Source of the DNA: Flavobacterium ammonificans
Lineage (GTDB): Bacteria; Bacteroidota; Bacteroidia; Flavobacteriales; Flavobacteriaceae
Direction: 5' to 3'
Assembly: GCF_020886115.1 (NCBI RefSeq)
Contig: NZ_AP025185.1
Location: 1,984,001 to 2,048,000 of the forward strand
DNA length: 64,000 nucleotides
Position 1 is the stretch's first letter. The number at the start of each line of letters is the position of its first letter. Below the pieces are notes generated by a model. The model ran no database searches. It had not been told where the DNA came from and saw only the letters and a list, made by a program, of their open reading frames with translations. Shown piece after piece: positions 26,528 through 34,557 of the stretch. The translations under genes were made by a program, and so were the position numbers.

Positions 26528-27498
26528 TGTAAAGGACGTTTTTTAATCATTCCACCTTTGGTGTCTTTAACACTGTTCATAACAATGAACGCACTTGGTT
26601 CAATTTTTTCAATTTCTAAACTTAATCTGTTTAATTCCAATCGTGTAACAACAGTATATAAAATATCCGTATGAATTGTTTCACCTTGTTTACCATATCC
26701 CTTTTTTCCGTTATACACAGTAACACCTCTTCCCATTTTATCTATTATCATTTGTCGTATCTCATCTGAATTTGTAGCAATAATAGTAACACCAATATAT
26801 TCATCTATACCCTCTACAATAAAATCCAAAGTTTTAGAAGCAGACAAATAGGTTATCATAGAATATAATGCGATTTCCATTCCTAAAAAATAAGCCGCAG
26901 CAGAAAAAATAACCACATTAATTACTATGATCAAATCTCCAATAGTACTCCCAATTTTTCTACTCAAATAGATAGCTAATACCTCTGTCCCATCTATAAC
27001 AGCTCCACCTCTGACTGCAAAGCCAATTCCTGCTCCTAGAAAAAATCCGCCAAAAACAGCTACAAGTAAGTTGTCGTTGGTAACATTCGGAAAGGTAACT
27101 GTAGCTAAAACTAAAGCTAATCCAGCGATAGCCAAAGCCGTTTTTATAGCAAACTTAGTACTCACTATTTTGTATCCCATTAAAACAAAAGGAATGTTTA
27201 CAACTATGATTAATAGAGGGAGTGGAATTTCAGTAACAGCTGAAATTAATAACGATATACCTGTTGCTCCTCCATCAATAAAATTATTGGTTAACAAAAA
27301 TCCTTTGAATCCAAATGCCGCTGAAAAAATTCCAATAGTAATTAAGAAAAAATCTTTCCAAGCCCTTTTGATTAAAATTAAAAGTATTCTATAGGCTTTT
27401 GCTAATTGGTAATCAGAATATTTTTTTGAACTTGAGTTATTGGTAGATTTTGTTCGTAAAATAGTTTGAGTTAAAACTCTCTTTAAAAATACTCTCAT
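26524..27498 (-). CDS. YitT family membrane protein with DUF2179 domain
   Basis: A 324-residue protein with five to six transmembrane segments (residues about 50-230) typical of YitT proteins: LTNNFIDGGATGISLLISA, FFLGAGIGFAVRGGAVIDGTEVLA. A C-terminal DUF2179 domain (about 235-320) contains GRGVTVYNGKKGYGKQGETI and YTVVTRLELNRL. The biochemical role of the family is not established; transport or sensing of a small molecule is often proposed. The 3' end overlaps the convergent channel gene by 4 bp. Confidence 0.9.
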   Translation of the reverse strand: MRVFLKRVLTQTILRTKSTNNSSSKKYSDYQLAKAYRILLILIKRAWKDFFLITIGIFSAAFGFKGFLLTNNFIDGGATGISLLISAVTEIPLPLLIIVVNIPFVLMGYKIVSTKFAIKTALAIAGLALVLATVTFPNVTNDNLLVAVFGGFFLGAGIGFAVRGGAVIDGTEVLAIYLSRKIGSTIGDLIIVINVVIFSAAAYFLGMEIALYSMITYLSASKTLDFIVEGIDEYIGVTIIATNSDEIRQMIIDKMGRGVTVYNGKKGYGKQGETIHTDILYTVVTRLELNRLSLEIEKIEPSAFIVMNSVKDTKGGMIKKRPLH

Positions 27499-27555
27499 AA
27501 TTATTAAATTAACTTATTGATTATAAACAAAATACTATAATTTACGAATTCACTT

Positions 27556-28281
27556 TTATATTAGTAACCTTGCTTTTTCTAAATCTTCTGGAGTATCAAT
27601 ACCGATTCCGAGATGGGATGTTTCTACCATTTTGATGCGTTTGCCAAATTCCAAATAGCGTAATTGTTCTAGTTTTTCGGAGGCTTCCAAAGATTGCATT
27701 GGCAGGCTATAAAAATCAAGTAACGCTTGTTTTCTAAAAGCATAAATTCCGATGTGTTGAAAATACCGCACTCCTACATTTTTCTCTCTTGGATACGGAA
27801 TCACCGAACGGGAAAAATACAAAGCAAACCCATTTTGGTCTACTACTACTTTAACATTATTTGGATTATTGATATCGTCTTCATTGGTGATTTCACGCAT
27901 TACAGAAGCTAAATCTACTTGCTGAGCCGTATCCTTTTGAAATACTTCAATTACTTTTTGCAAGGGATCAGCATCAATAAAAGGCTCATCTCCTTGTACA
28001 TTGACTACAATATCAACATCTAAATGTTCTATCGCTTCAGCAATACGATCACTCCCCGACTCGTGCTCTTTGATACTTTTTATTGCCTTTCCTCCATTAG
28101 AAACAATCTCATCAAAAATTAAATCGGAGTCAGTAACAACAAAAACATCATCAAACAACTTAGTCTCTATTGCAGCTTCATAAGTTCTTAGAATCACTGT
28201 TTTTCCTCCCAAATCTTGCATTAATTTGGCCGGAAATCGCGTTGAAGCATAACGAGCTGGTATGACGGCTATTATTTTCAT
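27556..28281 (-). CDS. kdsB: 3-deoxy-manno-octulosonate cytidylyltransferase
   Basis: Activates KDO as CMP-KDO for lipopolysaccharide core synthesis (cytosol). It is a standard 241 residues. The nucleotidyltransferase N-terminus [17 protein letters not shown] is diagnostic, with [17 protein letters not shown] as the metal- and nucleotide-binding region, and [15 protein letters not shown] and [16 protein letters not shown] near the end. A TAAATTTG box on the minus strand at 28317-28324 is a likely promoter. It lies downstream of the helicase gene (71-bp gap), not obviously in one operon. Confidence 0.95.
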   Translation of the reverse strand: MKIIAVIPARYASTRFPAKLMQDLGGKTVILRTYEAAIETKLFDDVFVVTDSDLIFDEIVSNGGKAIKSIKEHESGSDRIAEAIEHLDVDIVVNVQGDEPFIDADPLQKVIEVFQKDTAQQVDLASVMREITNEDDINNPNNVKVVVDQNGFALYFSRSVIPYPREKNVGVRYFQHIGIYAFRKQALLDFYSLPMQSLEASEKLEQLRYLEFGKRIKMVETSHLGIGIDTPEDLEKARLLI

Positions 28282-28352
28282 TTCTGTTATAAAGTATTAG
28301 TAGTATCAATGAACTACAAATTTAAACTAATTATTGAGTTATATCTCTTTGA

Positions 28353-29774
28353 TTACTCCACAAAACTTTCATCTTTGAAACCAATCAAATACAATTTATT
28401 TTTAGCTCTTGTCATAGCTGTGTATAACCATCGAATATAATCGGTATTGATTCCGTCAGGTAAATACGGTTGTTCAATGAAAACGGTGTTCCACTGCCCT
28501 CCTTGCGATTTATGACAGGTAATAGCATAGGAGAATTTGACTTGCAAGGCATTAAAATAGTCGTTATTTTTTACTTTCTGGAATTGCTTGAATTTAGTTT
28601 CACCTTCATAATCTTTGAGCACTTCTTGGTACAAACGATTGGATTCTTCATACGTCAAAGAAGGCGATTCGCTTTTTATGGTATCCAAAAGTAAAACCGT
28701 TTCAAATGGCTTTTGATCAGGGTAATCGACCATACGGATTTTTACTTTAGCAAACTTAAAACTGTACAATTCTTGAATACCAAATATTTCCAAAACCTCA
28801 ATTATATCACCATTGGCAATAAAACCAGCTTCATCTGAATCTTTTAGCCAAAAGTAATTGTTCTTTACCACCATTAAAAAATCTCCCGTTGACAATTCAC
28901 TTTCTCGATCTAAAATTCGAGTGCGAATTTGTTCGTTATACTGGTTGGCTCTTTTATTGGAACGAACAATAAATGCAGTATCTTCTATACTGTAATTGTT
29001 ATAAGCAGACTGAATAGCGTCCTGAATGTCATAGCCATCCGTCAATCGAACTATATCTTTGTATTTTTTTACATCAAACTGAAAATCAGTCACAAATGAA
29101 TCTTTCAACAATTCACGAAGTTCCGTTGCATTGAATAAAATGCCTGAACTTTCCTCCTGACGCATCACTTCGTCTAATTCAATAGACTCAATTTCTTTAT
29201 CATAATGAACCGCTAAAGTATGGGTATCCAAAGCGGGACTAATATCTAAATTCACTGGTGGTAGCTGCGCAGTGTCTCCCAAAAGAATCATTTTGCAATT
29301 GGTTCCCGAATACACATACGAAATCAAATCATCTAACAAAGAACCGTTTTCATACAATTTAGAATCCGAATTTGCATCCGAAATCATCGAGGCTTCATCA
29401 ACAATGAAAATAGTGTTTTTATGTTTATTAGGCTGTAACGTAAACGAAACGCCTCCTCCAGAAGATTTCTTAGGAAAATAGATTTTTTTATGAATGGTAA
29501 AAGCTGGCTTGTTTGAATAATTGGCAATTACCTTAGCTGCACGACCCGTTGGCGCAAGCAAAACATATTTTTTATTGATCTCTATCAGATTATTGACAAT
29601 TGTAGAAATAACGGTCGTTTTTCCAGTTCCTGCATATCCTTTCAATACAAAAATGGTGTTGTTCTCCATTTCGGTTAAGAAAATGGTAATCTTTTGAAAA
29701 AAGATATCCTGTTTGTACGTAGGTTCAAACGGGAATTTTTTCTTTAAAAGACTGTAAAACAGGGAGGAATTCAT
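28353..29774 (-). CDS. RecD-like superfamily 1 DNA helicase
   Basis: An ATP-dependent helicase of the RecD/Dda group (AAA_30 plus UvrD_C_2). Motif I is VLKGYAGTGKTTVIS, motif II is IFIVDEASMI, motif III is LLGDTAQLPPV, and the C-terminal motifs YAITCHKSQGGQW and YTAMTRAKNKLYLIG are present. I choose the ATG at 29774 (MNSSLFYSLLKKKF, 473 residues); the longer start at 29828 reads through the promoter region and a tandem repeat. RecB and RecC are absent here, so it is a stand-alone helicase for repair or replication restart. Confidence 0.88.
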   Translation of the reverse strand: MNSSLFYSLLKKKFPFEPTYKQDIFFQKITIFLTEMENNTIFVLKGYAGTGKTTVISTIVNNLIEINKKYVLLAPTGRAAKVIANYSNKPAFTIHKKIYFPKKSSGGGVSFTLQPNKHKNTIFIVDEASMISDANSDSKLYENGSLLDDLISYVYSGTNCKMILLGDTAQLPPVNLDISPALDTHTLAVHYDKEIESIELDEVMRQEESSGILFNATELRELLKDSFVTDFQFDVKKYKDIVRLTDGYDIQDAIQSAYNNYSIEDTAFIVRSNKRANQYNEQIRTRILDRESELSTGDFLMVVKNNYFWLKDSDEAGFIANGDIIEVLEIFGIQELYSFKFAKVKIRMVDYPDQKPFETVLLLDTIKSESPSLTYEESNRLYQEVLKDYEGETKFKQFQKVKNNDYFNALQVKFSYAITCHKSQGGQWNTVFIEQPYLPDGINTDYIRWLYTAMTRAKNKLYLIGFKDESFVE

Positions 29775-29791
29775 TCTGACTAATTTGTCTG

Positions 29792-29822
29792 CAAAGTAAA
29801 CAATTGCAATGACAAAAATCAA
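29792..29822 (-). promoter_or_regulatory. Divergent promoter of the helicase gene
   Basis: On the minus strand TTG (29822-29820), a 20-bp spacer and TTACTTTG (29799-29792), one mismatch from TAnnTTTG. The TTG is part of the repeated ATTGATTTTTG element. Confidence 0.4.
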
Positions 29823-29838
29823 TTGCAATTACAAAAAT
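29801..29838. repeat. Two 19-bp tandem units
   Basis: CAATTGCAATGACAAAAAT (29801-29819) is followed immediately by CAATTGCAATTACAAAAAT (29820-29838), one mismatch. Both carry the core CAAAAATCAAT, which recurs inverted at 29899-29909 and 29924-29934, so the repeat belongs to a symmetric set in the divergent promoter region. Confidence 0.75.
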
Positions 29839-29924
29839 CAATGATAAAATTTAATAGCGAGTTCCATAATTAATTTGATTTATTTCGTGATTTTTGAAAT
29901 TGATTTTTGAAATTACTAATGAAA

Positions 29925-29955
29925 TTGATTTTTGCCATTGTTATTCGTATGTTTG
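29925..29955 (+). promoter_or_regulatory. Promoter of the DUF3822 gene
   Basis: TTG at 29925-29927, 20-bp spacer, TATGTTTG at 29948-29955. The start codon at 29975 is 20 bp further, which supports the shorter protein. Confidence 0.55.
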
Positions 29956-29974
29956 CATTGTTGAAACAAAACCT

Positions 29975-30787
29975 ATGAATACCAATATCACCGAAAAAAG
30001 TTATAAAAAACTGTCGATTCAAGTTGCCTTGAATGGACTTTCTTTTTGTTGTTTTGACACCTTAAACAATACGATTACCTCGTTCAACGAAGTACGTTTT
30101 GATACTTTTCACAAAGCGACTAAAACAGAGGATTTATTTGCCGATGCTTTTAGTGATTATCCTGAATTAAAGGATTCGTATGACGAGATTCTAATTATTC
30201 ACAATAATAATCTTTCTACATTTGTGCCTGAGCCATTGTTTGACGAAAACTTTCTAGGCAGCTATTTGCAATACAATACTAAAGTTTTTGAAACTGATTT
30301 TTTTGCTTTTGACGAAATTGCTAATTGCCAAATGAATACTGTTTACATTCCGTATGTAAATATCAATAACTTTTTTATTGACCAATTCGGCACTTTTGAT
30401 TACAAACATGCTAATTCTATTTTGGTTTCCAAATTATTAATTGGATCCAAAAACAATCCAGAAAAGAAAATGTTTATTCATATTAATTCTGGTCATTTTG
30501 AAATTATTGTTTTACAAAATCAGAAACTATTATTATTCAATTCGTTTGAGTATTCAACTCCTGAAGATTTCTTGTATTACATTTTGTTTACAGCAGAACA
30601 ATTAGGTTTAAATCCAGAAGAATTCCCGTTAGAACTGATAGGAAAAATAGATACTGAAAGTGACTATTATCAATTGGCTTATAAATACATTCGTAATGTA
30701 TCATTAATAGATATTAGTGATTTACAAGCTAAAAATAATTTTTCAGAAGCGGACAATAGAAATCACTTTATACTTTTTAATTCATGA
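29975..30787 (+). CDS. DUF3822 family protein
   Basis: A 270-residue conserved Bacteroidota protein of unknown function. Its fold resembles actin-like ATPases of the type IV pilus PilM class in my reading: SIQVALNGLSFCCFDTLNN at the start and MFIHINSGHFEIIVLQNQKLLLFNSF in the middle, in the pattern of strand-rich duplicated domains. No catalytic residues can be named. I start it at the ATG at 29975 because a TATGTTTG box at 29948-29955 would leave the upstream ATG (29894) untranscribed. Its stop overlaps the rsmD start (ATGA), so the two are translationally coupled. Confidence 0.85.
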   Translation: MNTNITEKSYKKLSIQVALNGLSFCCFDTLNNTITSFNEVRFDTFHKATKTEDLFADAFSDYPELKDSYDEILIIHNNNLSTFVPEPLFDENFLGSYLQYNTKVFETDFFAFDEIANCQMNTVYIPYVNINNFFIDQFGTFDYKHANSILVSKLLIGSKNNPEKKMFIHINSGHFEIIVLQNQKLLLFNSFEYSTPEDFLYYILFTAEQLGLNPEEFPLELIGKIDTESDYYQLAYKYIRNVSLIDISDLQAKNNFSEADNRNHFILFNS

Positions 30788-31341
30788 GAATTATTTCAGG
30801 CAAATACAAAGGCCGACGCATATTTCCTCCAAAAAACCTTCCTGTACGTCCCACAACTGATATGAGTAAAGAAGCATTATTCAATGTTTTGAATAATCAT
30901 TTTAGTTTTGAAGGGTTAAAAGTATTGGACTTGTTTTCAGGAACAGGAAACATCAGCTTCGAATTTGCTTCTAGAGGTAGTTCGCCCATTACTTCCGTAG
31001 ATGGTGATTTTGGTTGTGTAAAATTCATCAAACAAATTGCTGCTGAATTTGATTTCAATATTGCTGCCACCAAAAGTGATGTTTTTGCTTTCCTTGAAAA
31101 AAACAAAACGACTTACGACATCATTTTTGCAGACCCTCCTTATGGTTTAGACCAAAAAACCTTCGAAAAAGTTGTTACTTTAGTTTTTGAAAAAGGACTT
31201 TTAGAAGAAGAGGGCATGTTGATTATTGAGCATTCCAAATACACTAAAATGGAGCATTTACCTCATTTTTCTTTCCAAAAAAGTTATGGTGGATCTTTCT
31301 TTAGCTTCTTTGAAATTGCAACTTCGGAGGACGAAGAATAG
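30784..31341 (+). CDS. rsmD: 16S rRNA (guanine-N2)-methyltransferase
   Basis: SAM-dependent methylation of guanine 966 (E. coli numbering) in 16S rRNA during 30S assembly. The 185-residue protein has the RsmD N-terminus MRIISGKYKGRRIFPP, followed by RPTTDMSKEALFNVL. The SAM loop is VLDLFSGTGNISFEFASRG, and the catalytic N/D-P-P-Y motif is IFADPPYGL. It overlaps the DUF3822 gene by 4 bp, and the RNase P RNA gene is convergent just downstream. Confidence 0.95.
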   Translation: MRIISGKYKGRRIFPPKNLPVRPTTDMSKEALFNVLNNHFSFEGLKVLDLFSGTGNISFEFASRGSSPITSVDGDFGCVKFIKQIAAEFDFNIAATKSDVFAFLEKNKTTYDIIFADPPYGLDQKTFEKVVTLVFEKGLLEEEGMLIIEHSKYTKMEHLPHFSFQKSYGGSFFSFFEIATSEDEE

Positions 31342-31366
31342 TTTTCTCCAAAAATTATAAAAAAAA

Positions 31367-31682
31367 GCAGACCTATAAGCCGGATTCTGTCTCCGTAAAC
31401 GGAGCCTTATCATTTATCTAGATCTTACATTACTGTAAGACTCAAGCTATCTACCCTTCAACAACGGACGAGAAGCCCTTAAATGCTGATATACTTGATA
31501 TTTCACCGCATAGAGTTTACCTGGTTTCACTACAGCATTACCTGTACATACTTTCTGTTGCACTTGTCCTAATTCATCTCGAAAAATCGAGACAAACCGA
31601 CGGGTGTTACCCGCTATGCTTCTCTGTGGTGTCCGGACTTTCCTCCCTCCTAATGAATCAGGACGGCGATAAGGCGGTCTGC
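31367..31682 (-). ncRNA. rnpB: RNase P RNA, bacterial type A
   Basis: Catalytic RNA of RNase P, which matures tRNA 5' ends. On the minus strand the conserved core is readable: GAGGAAAGTCCGGACACCAC near the 5' end (P4/CR-I), AGGGTAAC-type internal loops, and the universal 3' end ACAGAATCCGGCTTATAGG. The ends pair as helix P1: GCAGACC (31682-31676) with GGTCTGC (31373-31367), followed by a T-run at 31366-31359 that acts as a terminator. A TAAATTTG box at 31694-31687 sets the 5' end. An 80-codon ORF across this region is a shadow and should not be annotated. Confidence 0.95.
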
Positions 31683-31686
31683 GGGG

Positions 31687-31694
31687 CAAATTTA
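31687..31694 (-). promoter_or_regulatory. Promoter -7 box of rnpB
   Basis: TAAATTTG on the minus strand, ending 5 bp before the P1 helix. The -33 TTG is not clear. Confidence 0.55.
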
Positions 31695-31812
31695 CAACTT
31701 TATTTACGGTAAATCATAATTGATTCTTTCGCACTTCTATTTTACTACTATTCGGATTGGGATTATTGTTAGTAAATTGGGGATAAGTCATCTTGTAATT
31801 GGAGTAAAGCTG

Positions 31813-31843
31813 TTGCTTTTTGAAATTTCATATCCTATATTTG
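31813..31843 (+). promoter_or_regulatory. Promoter of dnaX
   Basis: TTG at 31813-31815, 20-bp spacer, TATATTTG at 31836-31843. The transcription start would fall near 31848, downstream of the ATG at 31820 and 14 bp before the ATG at 31862. This decides the dnaX start. Confidence 0.65.
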
Positions 31844-31861
31844 CTATCTAATACCAATTCA

Positions 31862-32947
31862 ATGGAACAATTTATAGTATCGGCGCGTAAATACCGTCCA
31901 CAAACATTTAAAGATGTTGTGGGTCAGAAAGCCATTACCAATACTTTGTTGAATGCCATTGAAAACAATCACTTGGCCTCTGCCCTTTTATTTACTGGAC
32001 CTCGTGGTGTAGGTAAAACTACTTGTGCACGTATTTTGGCACGAAAAATCAATCAACCAGGTTACGACGATCCAAATGAAGATTTTGCTTTCAACGTCTT
32101 TGAATTGGATGCAGCTTCTAATAACTCAGTAGACGATATTCGAAACTTGATTGATCAAGTACGTATCCCACCTCAAACCGGACAGTACAAAGTGTATATC
32201 ATTGATGAGGTGCATATGTTATCTTCTGCCGCTTTTAATGCGTTTTTGAAAACTTTAGAAGAACCACCAAAACACGCCATATTTATTTTGGCTACGACCG
32301 AAAAACACAAAATCATTCCAACGATTTTATCACGTTGTCAAATATTTGATTTCAAAAGAATTACCGTTAAAGATGCTAAAGAACACTTAGCAGAGGTTGC
32401 TACAAGTCAAGGAGTTCAATTTGAAGACGACGCTTTGCATATCATTGCTCAAAAGGCAGATGGTGCTATGCGTGACGCTTTGTCTATTTTTGACCGAGTA
32501 GTTTCTTTTTGCGGTACTAATTTGACTCGTCAAGCGGTAACAGAGAATTTGAATGTTTTAGATTACGAAACGTATATCAATGTAACCGAATTGATTTTGG
32601 AAAACAAAATTCCAGAATTATTAGTTGCTTTTAACGAAATTCTTGCCAAAGGATTTGATGCCCATCATTTTGTTGCTGGATTGGCTTCTCATTTCAGAGA
32701 CTTATTGGTTTCTAAAAATCCTGCTACTTTATCTTTGTTAGAAGTTGGAGAACAAGCACAGCAAATGTATGGTGTTCAAGCACAAAAATGCGACACCAAT
32801 TTCTTGTTGAAAGGAATTGAAATTGCGAATGATTGTGATTTGAAATACAAAGTCAGTCAAAATCAACGATTACTTGTTGAACTTTGCTTAATGCAATTAG
32901 CCTCCATCACTTTCGATGGAGAAAAAAAAAAGTTGAGCAATTTATAA
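31862..32947 (+). CDS. dnaX: DNA polymerase III gamma/tau, zero-frame short (gamma-like) product
   Basis: Clamp-loader ATPase of the replisome. The start is ATG 31862 (MEQFIVSARKYRPQTFKDVVG), set by the promoter. In zero frame the protein has 361 residues covering AAA+ domains I-III. Walker A GPRGVGKTTCARILA, Walker B VYIIDEVHMLSS, sensor ATTEKHKIIPTILSRCQ and the zinc-module region (partly degenerate) are present. Zero-frame reading stops five codons after a run of ten A at 32922-32931 (TAA at 32945-32947). The tau-specific C-terminus continues in the -1 frame to 33615. A -1 shift at A AAA AAG joins both into about 584 residues. See the companion entry and findings. Confidence 0.9.
   Translation: MEQFIVSARKYRPQTFKDVVGQKAITNTLLNAIENNHLASALLFTGPRGVGKTTCARILARKINQPGYDDPNEDFAFNVFELDAASNNSVDDIRNLIDQVRIPPQTGQYKVYIIDEVHMLSSAAFNAFLKTLEEPPKHAIFILATTEKHKIIPTILSRCQIFDFKRITVKDAKEHLAEVATSQGVQFEDDALHIIAQKADGAMRDALSIFDRVVSFCGTNLTRQAVTENLNVLDYETYINVTELILENKIPELLVAFNEILAKGFDAHHFVAGLASHFRDLLVSKNPATLSLLEVGEQAQQMYGVQAQKCDTNFLLKGIEIANDCDLKYKVSQNQRLLVELCLMQLASITFDGEKKKLSNL
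32902..32932 (+). promoter_or_regulatory. Slippery A10 site with upstream hairpin in dnaX
   Basis: CTCCATC (32902-32908) and GATGGAG (32915-32921) form a perfect 7-bp hairpin with a 6-base loop, directly followed by A10 and G. The run contains the heptamer A AAA AAG (32926-32932) in the correct phase for a -1 shift. Hairpin plus A-run can also stimulate RNA polymerase slippage; transcripts with 11 A would fuse the two frames. Confidence 0.65.
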
Positions 32948-33615
32948 TTCCGCCCACATATTTTAAAAATTCAGACTATTCTATAGTTGAAGTAGTTAAA
33001 AATACTGAAACTCCTAAAGAAACTGAAGTAACGCCAGCTACTCCTTCATCAGAAAGTATAGAAGAAATTCCAAATGAAGTTGAAGAAATAGTTACAACAG
33101 TAACTGCCCCTATTATTGAAATTCCAAAACCTACTATTCCAAACGAATCAGAACCTAAAGTTTCTGCGCTCTCTTTATCAAGTATTCGCGCTAAAAAAGC
33201 TTTAGAAGAAAGTTCAAAAACGTTTGTAAAAGAAACCGTTCATTTACCCACAGAGCCATTTACTGAAACAGAAATGTTGTTGCAATGGAATAAATATGCG
33301 CAACGTTTGGGAGACAAAGGCTATAAAATTATGGAGTCATTATTACTTATTAATGATCCTGTTTTGAATGGTACTCACATCACGATTGAATTACCTAACG
33401 AGGGTTCCAAATTGGATTTTGAAAGTGAAAAATTAGGATTATTAGGATACTTAAAAGGGCATTTACACAATCATGACATTACAATTGAAGTCATTGTCAA
33501 TGAAAGTTTTGAAAGTAAACGCAGTTTTAATGACCAAGATCGCTATAACCGTTTGCATCAAATTAATCCGAATATTGAATTATTAAAAACAACATTCGGA
33601 TTAGATATTACTTAA
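32929..33615 (+). CDS. dnaX: DNA polymerase III tau C-terminal part, -1 frame
   Basis: Continuation of dnaX reached only by a -1 shift (or one extra A) at the A10 run, about 228 residues. After a Pro/Glu/Thr-rich linker (VEEIVTTVTAPIIEIPKPTI) it has a folded C-terminal domain (FTETEMLLQWNKYAQRLGDK through the end LLKTTFGLDIT), which in flavobacterial tau follows the AAA+ core in one frame. The intact reading of this domain over about 690 bp shows it is under selection and expressed. Its start codons in the -1 frame are upstream overlaps, not real starts. Confidence 0.85.
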   Translation, partial: KVEQFIIPPTYFKNSDYSIVEVVKNTETPKETEVTPATPSSESIEEIPNEVEEIVTTVTAPIIEIPKPTIPNESEPKVSALSLSSIRAKKALEESSKTFVKETVHLPTEPFTETEMLLQWNKYAQRLGDKGYKIMESLLLINDPVLNGTHITIELPNEGSKLDFESEKLGLLGYLKGHLHNHDITIEVIVNESFESKRSFNDQDRYNRLHQINPNIELLKTTFGLDIT

Positions 33616-33623
33616 GTGATTAT

Positions 33624-34514
33624 TTAGATTTTGCCGTAGTACATGGCTTTAACAATTCCGTCTGCTAACCCAATCTTAGGAACGTAGATATTTCTAGCTC
33701 CACTCCATTTCATTGCATTCAAATAAATTCGTGTAGCAGGAATAATTACATCGGCACGATCAGAGTTCAATCCTAATTCAGAAATTCGTTGCTCATAAGT
33801 TAATGAATTCAAAAAGGCATATTGAGAATTCATATAAATATAAGATAGCGGTTTATCTTGTGATTTCGCCGACATTTTAAACAACTTGTTGATATTCCCA
33901 CCAGAACCAATTAAAGTTACTTCATCATATTCTTCAGTATTAGTTCGAATCCATTTCTCGATTTCCTCCCAAACCACTTCATGAACCATATCATTTAATA
34001 GTCGAACTGTTCCTGCTTTAAAAGATCTAGAAACAATCATCTTTCCATCAGAAAACAAAGTAAACTCGGTGCTACCACCACCTACATCAACAAAAAGATA
34101 GGTCTTTTCAGTTTTAATTAAGCTATGTAAATCGCTTGAAGCAATTATAGCTGCTTCTTTTTTACCATCAATAATTTCAATCTTTATTCCGGTTTTCTTT
34201 TTTATGATTTCAGTTACTTCTTTACCATTATATGCCTCACGCATTGCTGAAGTTGCAAAAGCTTTGTATTGCTCAACTTTATGAACTTTCATCAATAGAC
34301 TAAATGCTTTCATCGCATCACACATTCTGTCAATATTTTCTTCAGAAATGGCTCCAACAGTAAATGCATCTTGTCCCAAACGAATTGGCACACGAACTAA
34401 GGAACTTTTGTTGAATTGCGTTTCTTTGTCATCTTGTTCAACAATATTAGCAATAAGCAATCGCATGGCATTAGATCCAATATCGATTGCAGCGTATTTT
34501 TTTATATTTAGCAT
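33624..34514 (-). CDS. ppx: Exopolyphosphatase / guanosine pentaphosphatase family
   Basis: Ppx/GppA phosphatase of 296 residues, hydrolysing polyphosphate ends or pppGpp. The actin-like ASKHA fold shows the phosphate-1 motif YAAIDIGSNAMRLLIANI, the catalytic region FATSAMREAYNG and the phosphate-2 motif FVDVGGGSTEFTLF, with TLIGSGGNINKLF later. At 296 residues it is the short two-domain form, lacking the C-terminal helical extension of E. coli Ppx (513). It is the last gene of a sixA-ppk-ppx operon, 43 bp after ppk. Confidence 0.9.
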   Translation of the reverse strand: MLNIKKYAAIDIGSNAMRLLIANIVEQDDKETQFNKSSLVRVPIRLGQDAFTVGAISEENIDRMCDAMKAFSLLMKVHKVEQYKAFATSAMREAYNGKEVTEIIKKKTGIKIEIIDGKKEAAIIASSDLHSLIKTEKTYLFVDVGGGSTEFTLFSDGKMIVSRSFKAGTVRLLNDMVHEVVWEEIEKWIRTNTEEYDEVTLIGSGGNINKLFKMSAKSQDKPLSYIYMNSQYAFLNSLTYEQRISELGLNSDRADVIIPATRIYLNAMKWSGARNIYVPKIGLADGIVKAMYYGKI

Positions 34515-34557
34515 TAAATAAATTCTGAATTATAAAATTGGAAAGGGATAAAAACAA

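Noticed and set aside
31447-31689. An 80-codon minus-strand ORF rich in Arg
   Set aside because: It lies wholly within the RNase P RNA gene on the same strand, whose conserved core and P1 helix explain the sequence.
31820-31861. Upstream ATG for dnaX at 31820
   Set aside because: The -7 box TATATTTG at 31836-31843 lies downstream of it, and the protein family starts at MEQFIVSARKYRP (31862).
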